The translations under genes and the position numbers were made by a program. From contig JAQMRL010000006.1 in the NCBI GenBank assembly GCA_035578175.1, forward strand, positions 67,524,001 to 67,588,000: a stretch of DNA of 64,000 nt. The letters run 5' to 3'. Positions within the stretch are counted from its first letter, which is position 1. Each line of letters begins with the position of its first letter. Below are positions 12,000 to 23,573 of the stretch, piece by piece. The notes under the pieces were generated by a model. It was not told where the DNA came from, searched no databases, and saw nothing but the letters and a program-made list of their open reading frames with translations. The stretch comes from Catonia carolina. Lineage: Eukaryota > Arthropoda > Insecta > Hemiptera > Achilidae.

Positions 12000-12965
12000 T
12001 ATGCTCAAAGTGCTCACCCCTTTCGGTTATACATTCTTGGACGCTTTTCAGCGTATTAGCAGAAACCTTTTTAAGAGTAGCATTGGACACATTTTTGATT
12101 AAGTCTGTAACATTGACTTTAAGTTCATAAATATTGTGAGGAATTTTTTTGAAGGCTCGAACTTAAATTAGCACATAAAATGTAGTCAGGAGATGTGAGG
12201 TCTGGGGACCTTGCAGGCCATAAGCCCTGGCTTATTATTTGACCACCAAAGAACTCTTGCAGACAATCAATGGTTTCTCGAGACGTGTGGCATTTAGCGG
12301 CGTTTTGCTGAAACCAGCAGTACCGTTGTTTGTTCGAAGAATATAGGTCCGACTATCCCATGACGATATATCGCGCACCACACACCAATTTTTACAGTAT
12401 GTAAAGATTTTTCTTGTAAGGCGTTAGGATTTTCAGCCACCCAACTCAAGTGTTTTGACTTTTCACATAACAGTTGAGATGAATCCAAGCTTCATCACTA
12501 AAGAACACTGGTTAAAACTTCGATTCCGTTATAATTTACGAAAGACCTAAACCAACGGTAATATTGAAATTGCCTGTTTCAACTGTAGCTAAATCTTTTA
12601 GACTAAACGTACGGGATACGGATACAATTTCAATTTTTTAGCAGCTCTCTGAACACTCGAATATGACAAACCAACTTGGGGGAAAGTTTTCGTAAATTTT
12701 TCCGTTGAGAATTGAGCAATCTTGTTTTCACATTCTCTAAAACGTCATCTGTCAAAAAAGTTCGTCGACCACTACGTTTTTTGTCACAAACACTACCAGT
12801 CTCTCAAAATCGGTTTGTTAGCCTAGAAATTGACATTTTTTCCGGTGAGAAACAGCAACAAAATTTAATTTACAATGATTTTTTTACACTTGCGTACGAT
12901 TTCGTAGCAAAATATTGTTCAAGAATGAATACCCGTTGTTCTAGAGTAAAAGACATTATGTTCGT
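12000..12965 (-). pseudogene. Tc1/mariner-like transposase, decayed
   Basis: On the - strand the start near 12960 reads MSFTLEQRVFILEQYF, a typical N-terminal helix-turn-helix opening. A GRRTFLTDDVLENVK linker follows (near 12775). Then a catalytic-domain stretch has DEAWIHL (near 12500), NPNALQEKSLHTVKIGVWCA and GPIFFEQT. Near 12210 the pattern WPARSPDLTSPDYF appears, with the Asp-containing motif of the DDE/D triad, read across frames. Many frameshifts and stops make it non-functional. Length and motif order fit a roughly 340-residue transposase common in insect genomes. Terminal repeats were not identified. Confidence 0.75.
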
Positions 12966-13019
12966 AACACGATCGGAAACAACACAAAATTTTACACAGC
13001 TCAAGGCGAGTCAAATTAC

Positions 13020-13165
13020 ACTGCCGTATCTATACCGGTTTAGTAGGGCTACCAACTTCGAGTTACAAAACAAATTTCCCTTTCTTAGGAAAAAAATTAC
13101 CATACATTAACATTTGGATAACAGGACTAAAAAAATCACTCTCTAGTATTATCATAAATTTCATA
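13020..13165. repeat. Dispersed repeat shared with 36310-36450
   Basis: Shared blocks are accggtttagtagggctac, ttccctttcttaggaaaaaa and ttaccatacattaacatttg, against a diverged copy at 36310-36450. It has no coding content. Confidence 0.55.
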
Positions 13166-13229
13166 GATACAATATATAACTTGTATTGCACAAGATATTT
13201 AAAACAAATTATTTCAATATCATTTTAGC

Positions 13230-13440
13230 TTTAGCTCTCATTTGTTATCGGGAATTGTAGTTTACTAACAACCACCCAATTTGATTGCCGTATTTCTGGC
13301 ATGAATTTTTGAACAGGGAACTCCTGTGGAGTTTGTTCAGAAATGCCTGTCAGCTGGTCCCCGTATAAAGTCGCTTGCCCAACCAGTGTTGCTTAACAAT
13401 TAATAGCATCTTTCTATTAGCTGACTGATTTGTGAGTGTT
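13230..13440. repeat. Dispersed repeat, inverted match to 3285-3480
   Basis: The blocks accacccaatttgattgccg and agtcgcttgcccaaccagtg recur as reverse complements near 3285-3480. The unit borders the short TIR element that follows. Confidence 0.5.
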
Positions 13441-13446
13441 TTTTGA

Positions 13447-13624
13447 TGAGAGTTTTGTGGCTGCAACAACAAAACTTCAATAGGAGATAAATTAAGAATG
13501 GACGGATAACCATAAAATGCTATAGACTGAGCTTCATAACAAATCTGACCTATAGGAAAATTAACGTTCGACAATGTTTTCGTACAATTAACGTTGACAA
13601 TTTGTTGTTGCAGCCACAAAACTA
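13447..13624. mobile_element. Short MITE-like element with about 23-bp TIRs
   Basis: agttttgtggctgcaacaac near 13449 is mirrored by its reverse complement near 13602-13620, with about 130 bp between the arms. There is no coding sequence. A target duplication is not obvious, and the superfamily is not assigned. Confidence 0.55.
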
Positions 13625-13854
13625 TCTCAGAAAATATTTTTCTACCAAGAATGTAGGTGGTAAGAATAAAAAATATTTACCTAATTTTTTTATATTTTCG
13701 ATTTATATATTTTTATTAAATTGTATTTACTTCACATTGTATTTACTGTACAATGTGAAGAATTAAATTGTGCTGTTATTGTGTGCAGTGTGAAGTGAAA
13801 TGAAGTGTAGCTTTTCTTTAAAAATTGTGTGCTAATTTTGTTTAAAACTTTTAG

Positions 13855-14170
13855 TTTGGTCTAGTGGTAACTTGATGGTGCGAGTTAAGTTTTTAACAGA
13901 TGATTTTCTGGGATTAATATTTCATGATTCAAATCCTAAAGTAGTTAATAATAAAGGGATTTGAATATACTAGACAGTGATAACTGGTGTTCTTTGACGG
14001 TTGGGACTCCATCAAAAATACTTTTTCTGGAATTGTCAGCCTGAGTCTGTACAAGACTACTTTTATTTACATGTCATACATATCCTTTTCATCTCATTGG
14101 TCATGGGTTGCTTAATGTTCTTTAAATGAACAGATTGTAACATACACACATTAGGAATTAAAAGAAAGAC
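13855..14170 (+). repeat. tRNA-derived SINE copy
   Basis: Head TTTGGTCTAGTGGTAACTTG (A-box-like), a B-box-like segment near catgattcaaatcc, and the shared tail cctgagtctgtacaagacta through acacattaggaattaaaag. It is diverged but co-linear with 1779-2105. Confidence 0.7.
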
Positions 14171-14286
14171 AATTTCTAATAAATTATACTAATATTTTAT
14201 GTGTAATGGTGAGTATTGTTTTTACGGGTGAGTATTGTTTTGTATTAAACTCAGTTACGAATATTTTTCGGTACAATGTCATGCTT

Positions 14287-15375
14287 ACTTTAAAGTCCTG
14301 ATATTTTTTTAGAAAAAAGCTCAAACATACGTTTTAATGATAAATCATAACTTAAACACTGTTTGGATGAGTGATTAAATCTCCTGTAATGGCTTAATGA
14401 AACCAGAAAACTTTTAATGTGATCTCTCACCAATTGCCTCAGATCATTATCTGTAGCATGAGGTCTATTTAAATGCAAACCTCTTTGATCCTTACGAACT
14501 ATTTGCCCATTTTTTATTTTAATTTGCAAGACCTGAATACGACGTGCAGTAATTTGAAAAATATTAAGTAATGGTTTGTGAAAAATAGGTTGACCATTAA
14601 TATTAAATCAAAAGAAGCAAGCTTTCTTGAGGTGCTGTTCGATTGCCCCGATCGTCTACGCTTTGGCTCACGAATATTGATGAATTTTAAAAGTAATATT
14701 GTTTGCTCGTTGTAAGAAAGTTCATAAAATATTTTGAACAGGGTTTGAGCAGTTTCTTTGAAAAGATTGTTGCAGCCTGATTTACAACAACTTGTAGTGC
14801 AACCACGAGCCTGAAAAAAAGAAGGGGAAAATTAAATAATGCTCTGTATATCCATGCTAAATGTCATGGTTATAAGCTAATTTATTTTGAAAATTCTGGA
14901 TACCTACAATAGATACAAAAAGCAATATGGTTAAAATATAACTTTGGATTTGGTTTATTGGTATTTGGTATAACTGGTTTATTTTTATATCCTTACAAGA
15001 ATAAAACAGATTGGACTAAAAAAATATTTTTTAATGATTCACTAAATCTCAACCATAGGGTTACTATGTATTATGCTAACATTATGCTATGGAAACTATG
15101 TTTCTGCATAATTTGATTCTGAATAACAAATCGTGTAACCCGGATAAAACAATATATTCTTGCTGTCATTAATTGTAAGAATATCAAGCCGTTTTTAACT
15201 AGAATCGAAATTAATAATATGTAAATGATACTTACATTTTGTGGAAGAATTTTTTCTTTAACCACTGTTCCTTTTCCACGATTATTAATATATTGTTGAC
15301 CAGAATATTTCATAACTTTTCAAGTTTTGTCCTTCCAATCACTTACGTAAATTTTGCGTTTTCTATTGTTTAAAC
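14287..15375 (-). pseudogene. Spliced pseudogene of a repetitive Cys-rich insect gene family
   Basis: Exon one (about 15375-15237) reads NNRKRKIYVSDWKDKT, an in-frame TGA, then YINNRGKGTVVKEKILPQN. It ends at a good GTAAGT donor. The acceptor TTTTTTTCAG lies at about 14813, and exon two opens ARGCTTSCCKSGCNNLF, followed by INIREPKRRRSGQS. After a frame change near 14615 it continues with ITARRIQVLQ, RPHATDNDLRQLVRDHIKSF and SYDLSLKRMFELF, stopping at 14290. The Cys cluster and the HIKSF...SHY block match, to my recollection, a multicopy family in hemipteran and other genomes that is probably carried by large mobile elements. Function unknown. Confidence 0.55.
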
Positions 15376-15564
15376 GTTGTTGGTCACTTAAAGAAAAAGT
15401 TACTATTGTTAGACTGACTATAATCAAATAAATAACACTACTGATTAAGTTATAAACGAATAAAATAGGTAGTAATAATTTAATAAGTAGATTAAGCACA
15501 GAAAGTTCCATTCCACAGCAAGTTGTCTTCGTACATTTTTAAAGTGATAATGTACGTAAAGGAA

Positions 15565-15812
15565 AATACCTTTTTTCAGAATTTAGAAGTTCACAACCAC
15601 TACAAACGAAACAAAGTCGATTATTATGTTGCTAATCACAACACTAAATTGTATGAACAACAACCAACTTATGCAGGTAGAAAATACATCAATAAATTGC
15701 CACAAGGTTCAAAACGTTGTGACAATTTAAGTCATTTAAAAAAAAAGCTAAAACAATACTTGATTGATTAAACATCCTACAGTGTGCACGAATTCCTTTC
15801 TAAATAGTTTTT
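15565..15812 (+). pseudogene. LINE reverse transcriptase C-terminus
   Basis: The frame reads HNHYKRNKVDYYV, then TYAGRKYINKLPQGSK, then LSHLKKKLKQYLID, with YSVHEFL beyond the stop in a neighbouring reading. This is the usual end of Jockey/CR1-type ORF2 (H-x-Y-x-T-R ... KLYN-LP ... FK--LK-FLL ... FYSV-EFL). Only the last 80 or so residues remain. The 178-bp tandem array begins about 30 bp after it. Confidence 0.7.
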
Positions 15813-15839
15813 GGTTGAAAAGTATTTAATTTATAATTA

Positions 15840-16965
15840 AACAAATATCGTGTACTATTTGATATAAAGGGGTTCATGACAAGTCTACTAAGTTAAGCAG
15901 TAGCAGGAAAAATTATTGGTGAGTGATGAATTTATTATTGTGTTTGACTTTTTAATTTTTAATTTTGTGTAATATTTGATATAATGGGGTTCATGACAAG
16001 CCTACTGATATAAGCAATAGCAGAAACATATTTTCGGGGTAAGTGATGAATTTATCATTGTGATAAACACAGCAAGTTATCAATTTAATAACACAGCAAG
16101 TAATGAATTTAATATTGTGTTTGACTTTTTAACTTTTAACTTTGTGTGATATTTGATATAATGGGGTTAATGATAAGCCTACTGAAGTAAGCAGTAGCAG
16201 AAACAAATTTTTGGCGGTAAGTGATGAATTTATTATTGTGATAAACACAACATGTTATCAATTTAATAACACAGCAAGTAATGAATTTAATATTGTGTTT
16301 GACTTTTTAACTTTTAATTTTGTGTGATATTTGATACAATGGGGTTCATGACAAGCCTACTGAAGTAAGCAGTAGCAGAAACAAATTTTCGGCGGTAAGT
16401 GATGAATTTATTATTGTGATAAACACAGCATGTTATCAATTTAATAACACAGCAAGTGATGAATTTAATATTGTGTTTGACTTTTTAAGTTTTAATTTTG
16501 TGTGATATTTGATACAATGGGGTTCATGACAAGCCTACTGAAGTAAGCAGTAGCAGAAACAAATTTTCGGCGGTAAGTGATGAATTTATCATTGTGATAA
16601 ACACAGCAAGTTATCAATTTAATAACACAGCAAGTGATGAATTTATTTATGTGTTTGACTTTTTAATTTTTAATTTTGTGTGATATTTGATATAATAGGG
16701 TTCATGACAAGCCTACTGACTTAAACAGTAGCAGAAACAAATTTTCGGCGGTAAGTGATGAATTTATCATTGTGATAAACACAGCAAGTTATCAATTTAA
16801 TAACACAGCAAGTGATGAATTTATTATTGCGTTTGATTTTTTAATTTTTAATTTTGTGTGATACTTGATACAATGGGGTTCATGACAAGCTTACTGAAGT
16901 AAGCAGTAGCAGAAACAAATTTTCGGCGGTAAGTGATGAATTTATCATTGTGATAAACTTTTTGT
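15840..16965 (+). repeat. 178-bp tandem repeat array, about 6.5 units
   Basis: The anchor ggggttcatgacaagc recurs at about 15870, 15987, 16165, 16343, 16521, 16699 and 16877. The spacing is 177-178 bp except for the first unit, which is 117 bp. Each unit holds gcagtagcagaaacaaattt, ggtaagtgatgaatttat and aacacagcaagttatcaatt. Neighbouring units differ at only a few positions, pointing to recent homogenisation. No ORF runs through the units. Confidence 0.9.
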
Positions 16966-17240
16966 TTATCAGGTTTTATCTTGATATATCCTATACTCCC
17001 TTTGGAGTTTCCTGGATGCAAAAAATCAATAATATTATTGATGGCTAAACCTCTTAACCTGGCAGACGTTCATTGGTCATGCTCGTTTGTGAGGAGTTAA
17101 TATGTGACTTTGTGGATGTTATAAATGTTTTAATTAACAAATTTTTGTAACTTATTTGAGGAACAGATGTATGACTTTGTATTATTTGTGAAATAAACGC
17201 ACTATTATTATAATAATTATTATTATTTATCAATCCGTGA
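16966..17240. other. Short spacer with no recognised gene
   Basis: AT-rich, with a TAATAATTATTATT palindromic run near 17205-17228. I see no coding or repeat identity beyond its position between the tandem array and a LINE fragment. Confidence 0.3.
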
Positions 17241-17690
17241 GAAATTAGCTTCAATAGCTGCAAAAGCTCGAAGGAATTTAGGACTCATAGCTTGGATTAG
17301 TCGTGATGTCAAATTTGAGAAGTCGGTAGCCTACGTAGACTTTGTAAAATCCTAGTGCGTCTTGTTCTCGAATATTGTTCGACGGTGTGGAACTATAGAA
17401 GGACGTCACAGAAAAGGAAGTACAGAGGGTTCAGAAAATACTTATTTATAAGTTGGAATTTAGATCTGGGAGAAAATTTGATGGCTATGAGGATGCCCTC
17501 TCATTCTATAGGCTTCAGAGTCTGAGCACGCGGCGTAGAGTGATGGAAGTTCTATACATTTACAACATTCTGCATTCACGAGTTGATGTTCTGGATAACT
17601 CAAAAATTTTCTGAGGATGACTTGCACAGCGTTAAGAAGTTTCAGGCTGTTTGCTGGAGCCACATGAAGTAAAATAGCTCCAATCAATAG
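17241..17690 (+). pseudogene. LINE reverse transcriptase thumb/C-terminal fragment
   Basis: Translated pieces read IREKLASIAAKARRNLGLIAW, LVLEYCSTVWN, VQRVQKILIYKLEF and FYRLQSLSTRRRVMEVLYIYN, the post-palm region of a Jockey/CR1-like ORF2. At least two frame changes break it. Gypsy element A is inserted into its 3' end: the ATAG at 17687-17690 is repeated at 27401-27404. Confidence 0.7.
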
Positions 17691-20022
17691 TGTAACATTT
17701 GTTTTTCAATGTTACAAATTTTAATTTTTAAATTAATTTCCTTGCATTGTTCTAATAGTTTTAATTTTCGTTATCTACTAATTAACTATCTAATTAGTTA
17801 TCTCTCAATTGTTTTCTCTTTTAGGCCTTAGCTTACCGTTCGCTATCATCTGCTTTTTCTGCCGTTTCATGTTTCCCTTTCTTGTTTCCCTTGTTGGAAT
17901 GGGGGGGGCGGTGACGTCAGGCCCGAGGTTTCCTTTTGGGTAATTTTGGCGTGTCTCGCCCTTCTTACAGCAAATGGTCATGACATCGAACGTGTTCTCT
18001 GGTTTCTTATGCCGTATTTCTTTTTGAGTTTTTTTTCGGGGTGCGTTATGCCGCCTGGTTTTTGCTTGACCATTTTGCTTTCCCGTGTATCGGTAAGTTC
18101 ATCACTTTTATTCTTGTAGTTAAATCCCATTGTAGCCGAGAATGATTTATTTTATAATTTTGTAAATTTTGTAAACCCTTTGGGTGATTTAAATTTTTAA
18201 ATTTGAATTTAAGCTTTCCTTAAAGCGCACTGTTATATATTTTTTTAAATTTTTTCTCTTGTTGTGCCGGTGGGCTTTAGCTACCTTTTTATTTTTGTGT
18301 TTTGCGGTTGCCCTCATTTTTCTTAGTCTTGGTTTTTTTTCTGCTCTTTGCAGGGACCAAGTTCAGGGAGCAATTTTAACCAAGTTTAGGATGCATTTAA
18401 GACCCAATTTGGGATGAATCTAATCAAGTTTGGGCGAACGTTAACATGTCTGAATTTTCCTACGTCACCCGATACTCTTTCTGGAAGGAATGCTTCTACT
18501 CGTCTTAAAAAATTTTAAAATCTACTTATGAAGCTTCCATTATTTTTATACTATTAAGGGTACCCGGAATGCCTATCTCCGTAATGTTAATGTAAGGAAC
18601 ATTTTCTCAAAAACTACTACAGTTATCCTGTTCAATTTTTTTGTGGTTACTTTTCAGGCTATTCTACACCCACAGAATTAGTAGCAAATGTATATATATT
18701 GTTAGGAAGATAAGAAAATGATTTTTAAAATTACCACTTTTGAAAAGCATAATTTTTGTCTATTTAAGTGGAAAATAAATATATAAACGCATTTTTTTAC
18801 TGTAATATTAACTCGGTACACTTAAATTATGGTATGAAAGGCAGTGCAAAAATTTCATTAAAATCCGTTTACATTTGGCTGAGGAAATGTTCCCTATGTG
18901 TCAAAAATTGCTGTTTACGGGGAACAAGAAAAAACTAAAAGAGAGCACTTATAAGTACTACAAAATAGTTACCTTTAGTAGGCTACATTCCAGGATCATA
19001 ATCTGGAAATTACCCAGTAACATTCACAGCTGGTCTATACCGACTTAAAGTTTTAAAACAAAAACAAAATTATGAGTTTATCGTTTGACATTCAAAAAAT
19101 AGATGTGTTTATGCAAACTGATAACGTTTAGAAAATAACGTAAGGGTTCAACATATTTTAATTTTTCTTTGGGTTAAAAATTGCAAAATTGCAAAATTTT
19201 ACATCATTATATGTAAAAAATTCTGAATTTTAATAATATACAAAAAAACCGGATATGTGAACATTGTTAATTTTCTCCGTTCCGGGTATCCTTAAATATA
19301 CTTAAAATCCTTAATTATTTTGTAATTTGTTATGTAAATGATTTTCTAAAAATTTAATTAATTTTGTTAAATTATGCTGCGTAATACTATCAACTTACTT
19401 TTTATTTTTGTAAAACATAATTTGTGAAAAACAAGTTCTAAAATTTTTAAAAATGAAAATTGTGAACTTTGCTCTTGTCTAACCTGCTTTGGTTAAACGT
19501 TTTTCTGTTGTCTTCTTATAAATTTTTTTTAAAATTAATTGTTATAATCTCTTAAAGCTATACTAGTTATGCTCCTTAATTAAATTAATTTTTTTTATAA
19601 ATATTATCCGTCATTTAAATGACCTATTATGATTAAATATCAATTTATTTGTTTTATTTTATTAATAATGATTATTATTATTAATTATTAATCTTTTCTT
19701 ATAAATTTAAATTTTTTTTAAACTGGATCCAGTAGAATGGCATGCCAATCCTTTTGAGCTCTTTTATAAATTTTGGCTATCTGTGCTAATTTACTTTCAA
19801 TCACCTGTGTAACTTTTCTGCGTTTACTCTAAACAAATGTAATCGTATCCATTAAGTTTTTCTATAAATTTAATATTAATTAAATTCTTTTACTAATTTA
19901 TTTTTTTGTTTTTTTACCGTCACATCACCGCAGTCTCTCCTGTTGGAGATTCTTTTGTTTCCCTATGCCAATTTTGTTTTTTTTGCGATCCTTTTGTATC
20001 GCTCGAAACAAAAAGGGTTACA
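17691..20022 (+). repeat. 5' LTR of Gypsy element A (contains a MITE)
   Basis: Co-linear with 25803-27400 apart from the insertion at 18558-19291 and small changes in homopolymers (for example the G-run near 17900). It starts TGTAACATTTGTTTTTCAAT and ends AAAGGGTTACA. A long T-rich U5-like portion lies toward the right. Confidence 0.9.
18558..19291. mobile_element. 734-bp TTAA-flanked MITE inside the LTR
   Basis: Absent from the right LTR, where TTAA is present once. Here TTAA flanks both sides (18554-18557 and 19292-19295). The ends are imperfect inverted repeats: GGGTACCCGGAATG at the left and CGTTCCGGGTATCC at the right. TTAA duplication points to a piggyBac-type transposase. No coding sequence lies inside. 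A related end is at 41918-41975. Confidence 0.85.
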
Positions 20023-20306
20023 GAAATTGGTCGCAGAACTACGTGGTTCTTTTGGGATCCTGCTGTTTTTCCTGGCAGATCCTGTTTGGTCTGGTTGGCA
20101 CAGACTCTGTATGCTGGTTTTTCCTTGTTCTATTTTGTTAACTTTTGTCTTAACTCGTCTATACTGCTGTGGTGTGGCATTAAAATATTTTTATATTATA
20201 TTGTACCGTTTTCGGCTGCACTGGTTATTCCTTTTTTTTAAATCTTTGGGGTTTGTGTTCCCTTTGCATTTCTTTTGGGAAAAATTTTTTTGTTTTTGAA
20301 AAAGAG

Positions 20307-23300
20307 ATGGCAGCGGTCGATAGTGTAGTCTCTGTCGACTACTTAATGAAAGACGATTTACTCTTTGAATTACGATCTAGGGGCGTTAATGTAACCGGTT
20401 CTGTTTCTGAATTGCGAGTTAAATTGCGAAAAGTTCTCGCTCAGAACTTGGTGTCCGGTCCTGAATTTCTTACTAGTTTTCCTTTGGATAAGGAAATTCA
20501 ATTGTTTACCCTGAGACTGCATAGTTTCGTTGATGAACTTGATAATGTTGATACCCCAATTGCCGTTAGGTTTTACAAAGGATTACTTAGTCGACTTTCC
20601 TCTGTTGCTAATCGCTTTAATATCATTAAAAACTTATGTGATGGCGATGAAACTAAAATTGATATAATTAACGAATTCGGTGATCATATTTCGAGCTTAG
20701 AAAACTCCATACAAGCTATGGCGAGCTTGTGCGCCAAGGAAAATATTCCAAAACCCGAAATCTCAGTTAATACTTTATCTTCTAATCCACTTATTTCTAA
20801 AGCGACAAACAACGTTTCCGCCTCTACTAATAATAATACTTCTGATTCTCATAATACATCTCAGACTATCGCTAATTCTGGTATTTCACTTTATAACAAA
20901 CTACCGCATCCCGCCGAAAAAGTTTTGTGTAAGTTGCCAATTTGCAATGGTTTCAGCATAGATGACCTGCTTAAGTTGTTTCGTGTAGGAATTAACCTGC
21001 ATGAATCATTTCCTGATATTAGGTCTAGCATCGTGTCGCTACTGTTACCTTATGTAACCACTCCTTTGCGGGATATTTTAATTAAACATACTGCATCTCA
21101 GAACTTTAATGAATTTCATAAAGAAGCCATTTTGACATTTATACCGAATAGGCAGTTTGTTGAACTTAAATAAAATCTTTTCTTTAGAAGTCAGTGCGTA
21201 GGTGAAGACTTGCACAAATATATATCCGACATTAAAGAATCTGCCGCTATCCTCCAATTAGGTCTCGATGAGACAGACATTGTTAGCAATATTATTGATG
21301 GTTTTTCTCCTGAAACTAGGTCTTGTTTAGCCATGAGCAACCGACCTACGAATTTCGCCGAATTAAATTTGCTGTGTGTACAGGTAATGAATACCTTGTT
21401 CACCGATAATAGGCGTCAGCAGATTGTCCAGGAAAATACTAGTATAATGAACCGCAACCGAAGTATTGTGATTTGTAATTATTGTCGTAAACCCGGGCAC
21501 ATAGTTGCCAATTGTTTTAAAAAGGCAGCCGCCGGAAGAAATTTTTCCTCTAATAATCATAGTAATATCTCCGTTCCAAAAAAACTAGTATCTTACGAGG
21601 TTGATGAAGTTAGCCTTCCTCGTATTCATTATATTAAGTCTAACTTAATGTCTAAGTTGTCTCCTATTTGCTACTTATGTCATGCTAGAGGTCATTATAT
21701 TTGGAACTGTTCTAGATTTAAATATAGGTCAAACCGCATTACTTGTGATAAACTTAATGTTTGTAATTATAATGTACCTAATAATTTTCCTGCGTCTCGT
21801 TTCGGCAATAATTATTGTCGATTAATTCGTTGGCCCAAGGCCGTTGATGGTGTATTGTCACCTACCCGTAGCAATATAATTAACGTCTGTCCTGTTAGGA
21901 GTCGTCCTCGTGTTAATCTTATTTTCCATTCTCATGAGGTTCTTGCCCTTTTGGATTCTGGATCCGTGAGGTCATTTATGAGTTTAAAAACTTTTAACTC
22001 AATTAATAATCATCGTAATATAAAATGTATTAGAGAATCTGACATTGTGTGTTCTTCTGCTACCAGTTCTAAATTGAACATCACGCATGAAGTTGTTTGT
22101 AAAATTAAAATTAATAATTTTTCTTGGCATTTTCCTGTTCTCGTGGCTAGTAACTTAGCCTGTCCGTTTATTCTGGGTTCGGATTTTTTTATTCATACCG
22201 GGCTTGTACTCGACTTGTCTGCGTCGTCCTTACACTTTAAATTTCGTCCGAAATATAAATTAAGTCTGTACTCTGTTTCATCTTGCACCATTTCCCCCAG
22301 CCATCCTGCTGAAATTGTCGATTCCGATAACTTCGATTGGAAAAAATTGGTCTCTCATTTGAATCCTGAGCAATGCAAACGCGCTGTTGATTTATTTAAA
22401 AAATTTCCTGATGTCTTAACTAGTAGGCTTGGCCTTACACATCTTGTCGAGTATAACATTAAACTAGATAATAATATTCCGGTTAAGTCTAATCCCTACG
22501 TATTAGCTCCTCCCAAAATGTTACTTTTGCGACAATTAGTTGATAAGTTACTCGAGCAAGGGATCATCGAACCCAGTAATTCTTCGTATGCTAGCCCCGC
22601 TTTTGTTGTCGCCCGCGATGATCGCAAGCCACGTATGGTGATTGATTATCGTAAATTAAATAAGCATGTGGACATTGAAGCTGTCCCTCTTCCTAATTTA
22701 CATTCCTGTTTTGACTGGTTCGGAAAGGCTAAATATTTTACGATTCTTGATCTCAACTCTGCGTATCATCAAATTCCTCTTTCCAGGGAATCCAAACATG
22801 TGACTAGTTTCTGCACCCCTTGGATGCTGTACCAGTTTACACGCATCCCTTTCGGTTTAGCCACCGGAGGCCAGGTGTTGTCCCGTCTTCTTGATAAAAT
22901 TTTCCATGATGTCAAATTCAAATATGTCTTTAACTTCCTAGACGACGTCTTAATTTTTTCCGACGATTTTGATTCTCATGTCGAGCACGTTAACGATATT
23001 CTTCTCCGCTTATCTAAAGCTGGCCTGACCGTCAACCCTGATAAGGTTAAATTCGCGGTTAAGGAGGTAGGTTTTCTTGGGCACCTCATTTCTTCGGGTG
23101 GCGTAAAGGTTAATCCTGAGCGCACTGTCGCTATTTTGAATTTTCCTGCCCCTAAAAATGTCAAGGCTGTGTCAAGATTCGTCGGCATGGTGAATTTCTT
23201 TCGTAAATTCATCCCTAAATTCTCCGAAATCGCTGCTCCATTGAATGCTCTACGTGGGAAGAGGAAATCCTTCCGTTGGAGTGATGATGCTCAGAAAGCT

Positions 23301-23573
23301 TTTGATACCCTGAAGGACGCCATAAGCAATCCCCCTGTACTTCGTATCCCTGACTTCGAAAAAAGTTTCATTCTGCAAACCGATGCCAGTTCGTGTGCTC
23401 TGGGCGCTGTCTTACTACAAGAAATAGATGGTTCTCGCCAACCTGTAGCCTATGCCTCCAGGAGTTTGACTCTGCAGGAGAGAAAAGGATCCGCCTACGA
23501 ACTCGAATGTCTCGCCGTTGTGTATGGCATAAAGAAGTTTAGGCCGTACCTCGAACACCGTGATTTGAATTAG
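20307..23573 (+). pseudogene. gag-pol of Gypsy element A, N-terminal part
   Basis: ATG at 20307 (MAAVDSVVSV). Residues 12-50 look like a SAP DNA-binding helix-extended-helix (DYLMKDDLLFELRSRGVNV). A capsid-like helical region follows, interrupted by TAA at 21171 with the same frame continuing as SQCVGEDLHKYI. Two CCHC knuckles follow (CNYCRKPGHIVANC near 21471 and CYLCHARGHYIWNC near 21668), then the protease motif LLDSGS near 21952, RT with FLDD near 22938, and RNase H with TDAS near 23382. gag and pol share one frame. The frame ends at a premature TAG caused by a one-base change near 23563. Confidence 0.88.

Noticed and set aside
15840..16965. Tandem array as a CRISPR
   Set aside because: Units are 178 bp and contiguous with no unique spacers, in eukaryotic DNA.
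21171..21173. In-frame TAA in element A as a programmed readthrough site
   Set aside because: It falls inside the capsid region, before the zinc knuckles, where readthrough signals are not expected; with two further lesions it is more simply a nonsense mutation.
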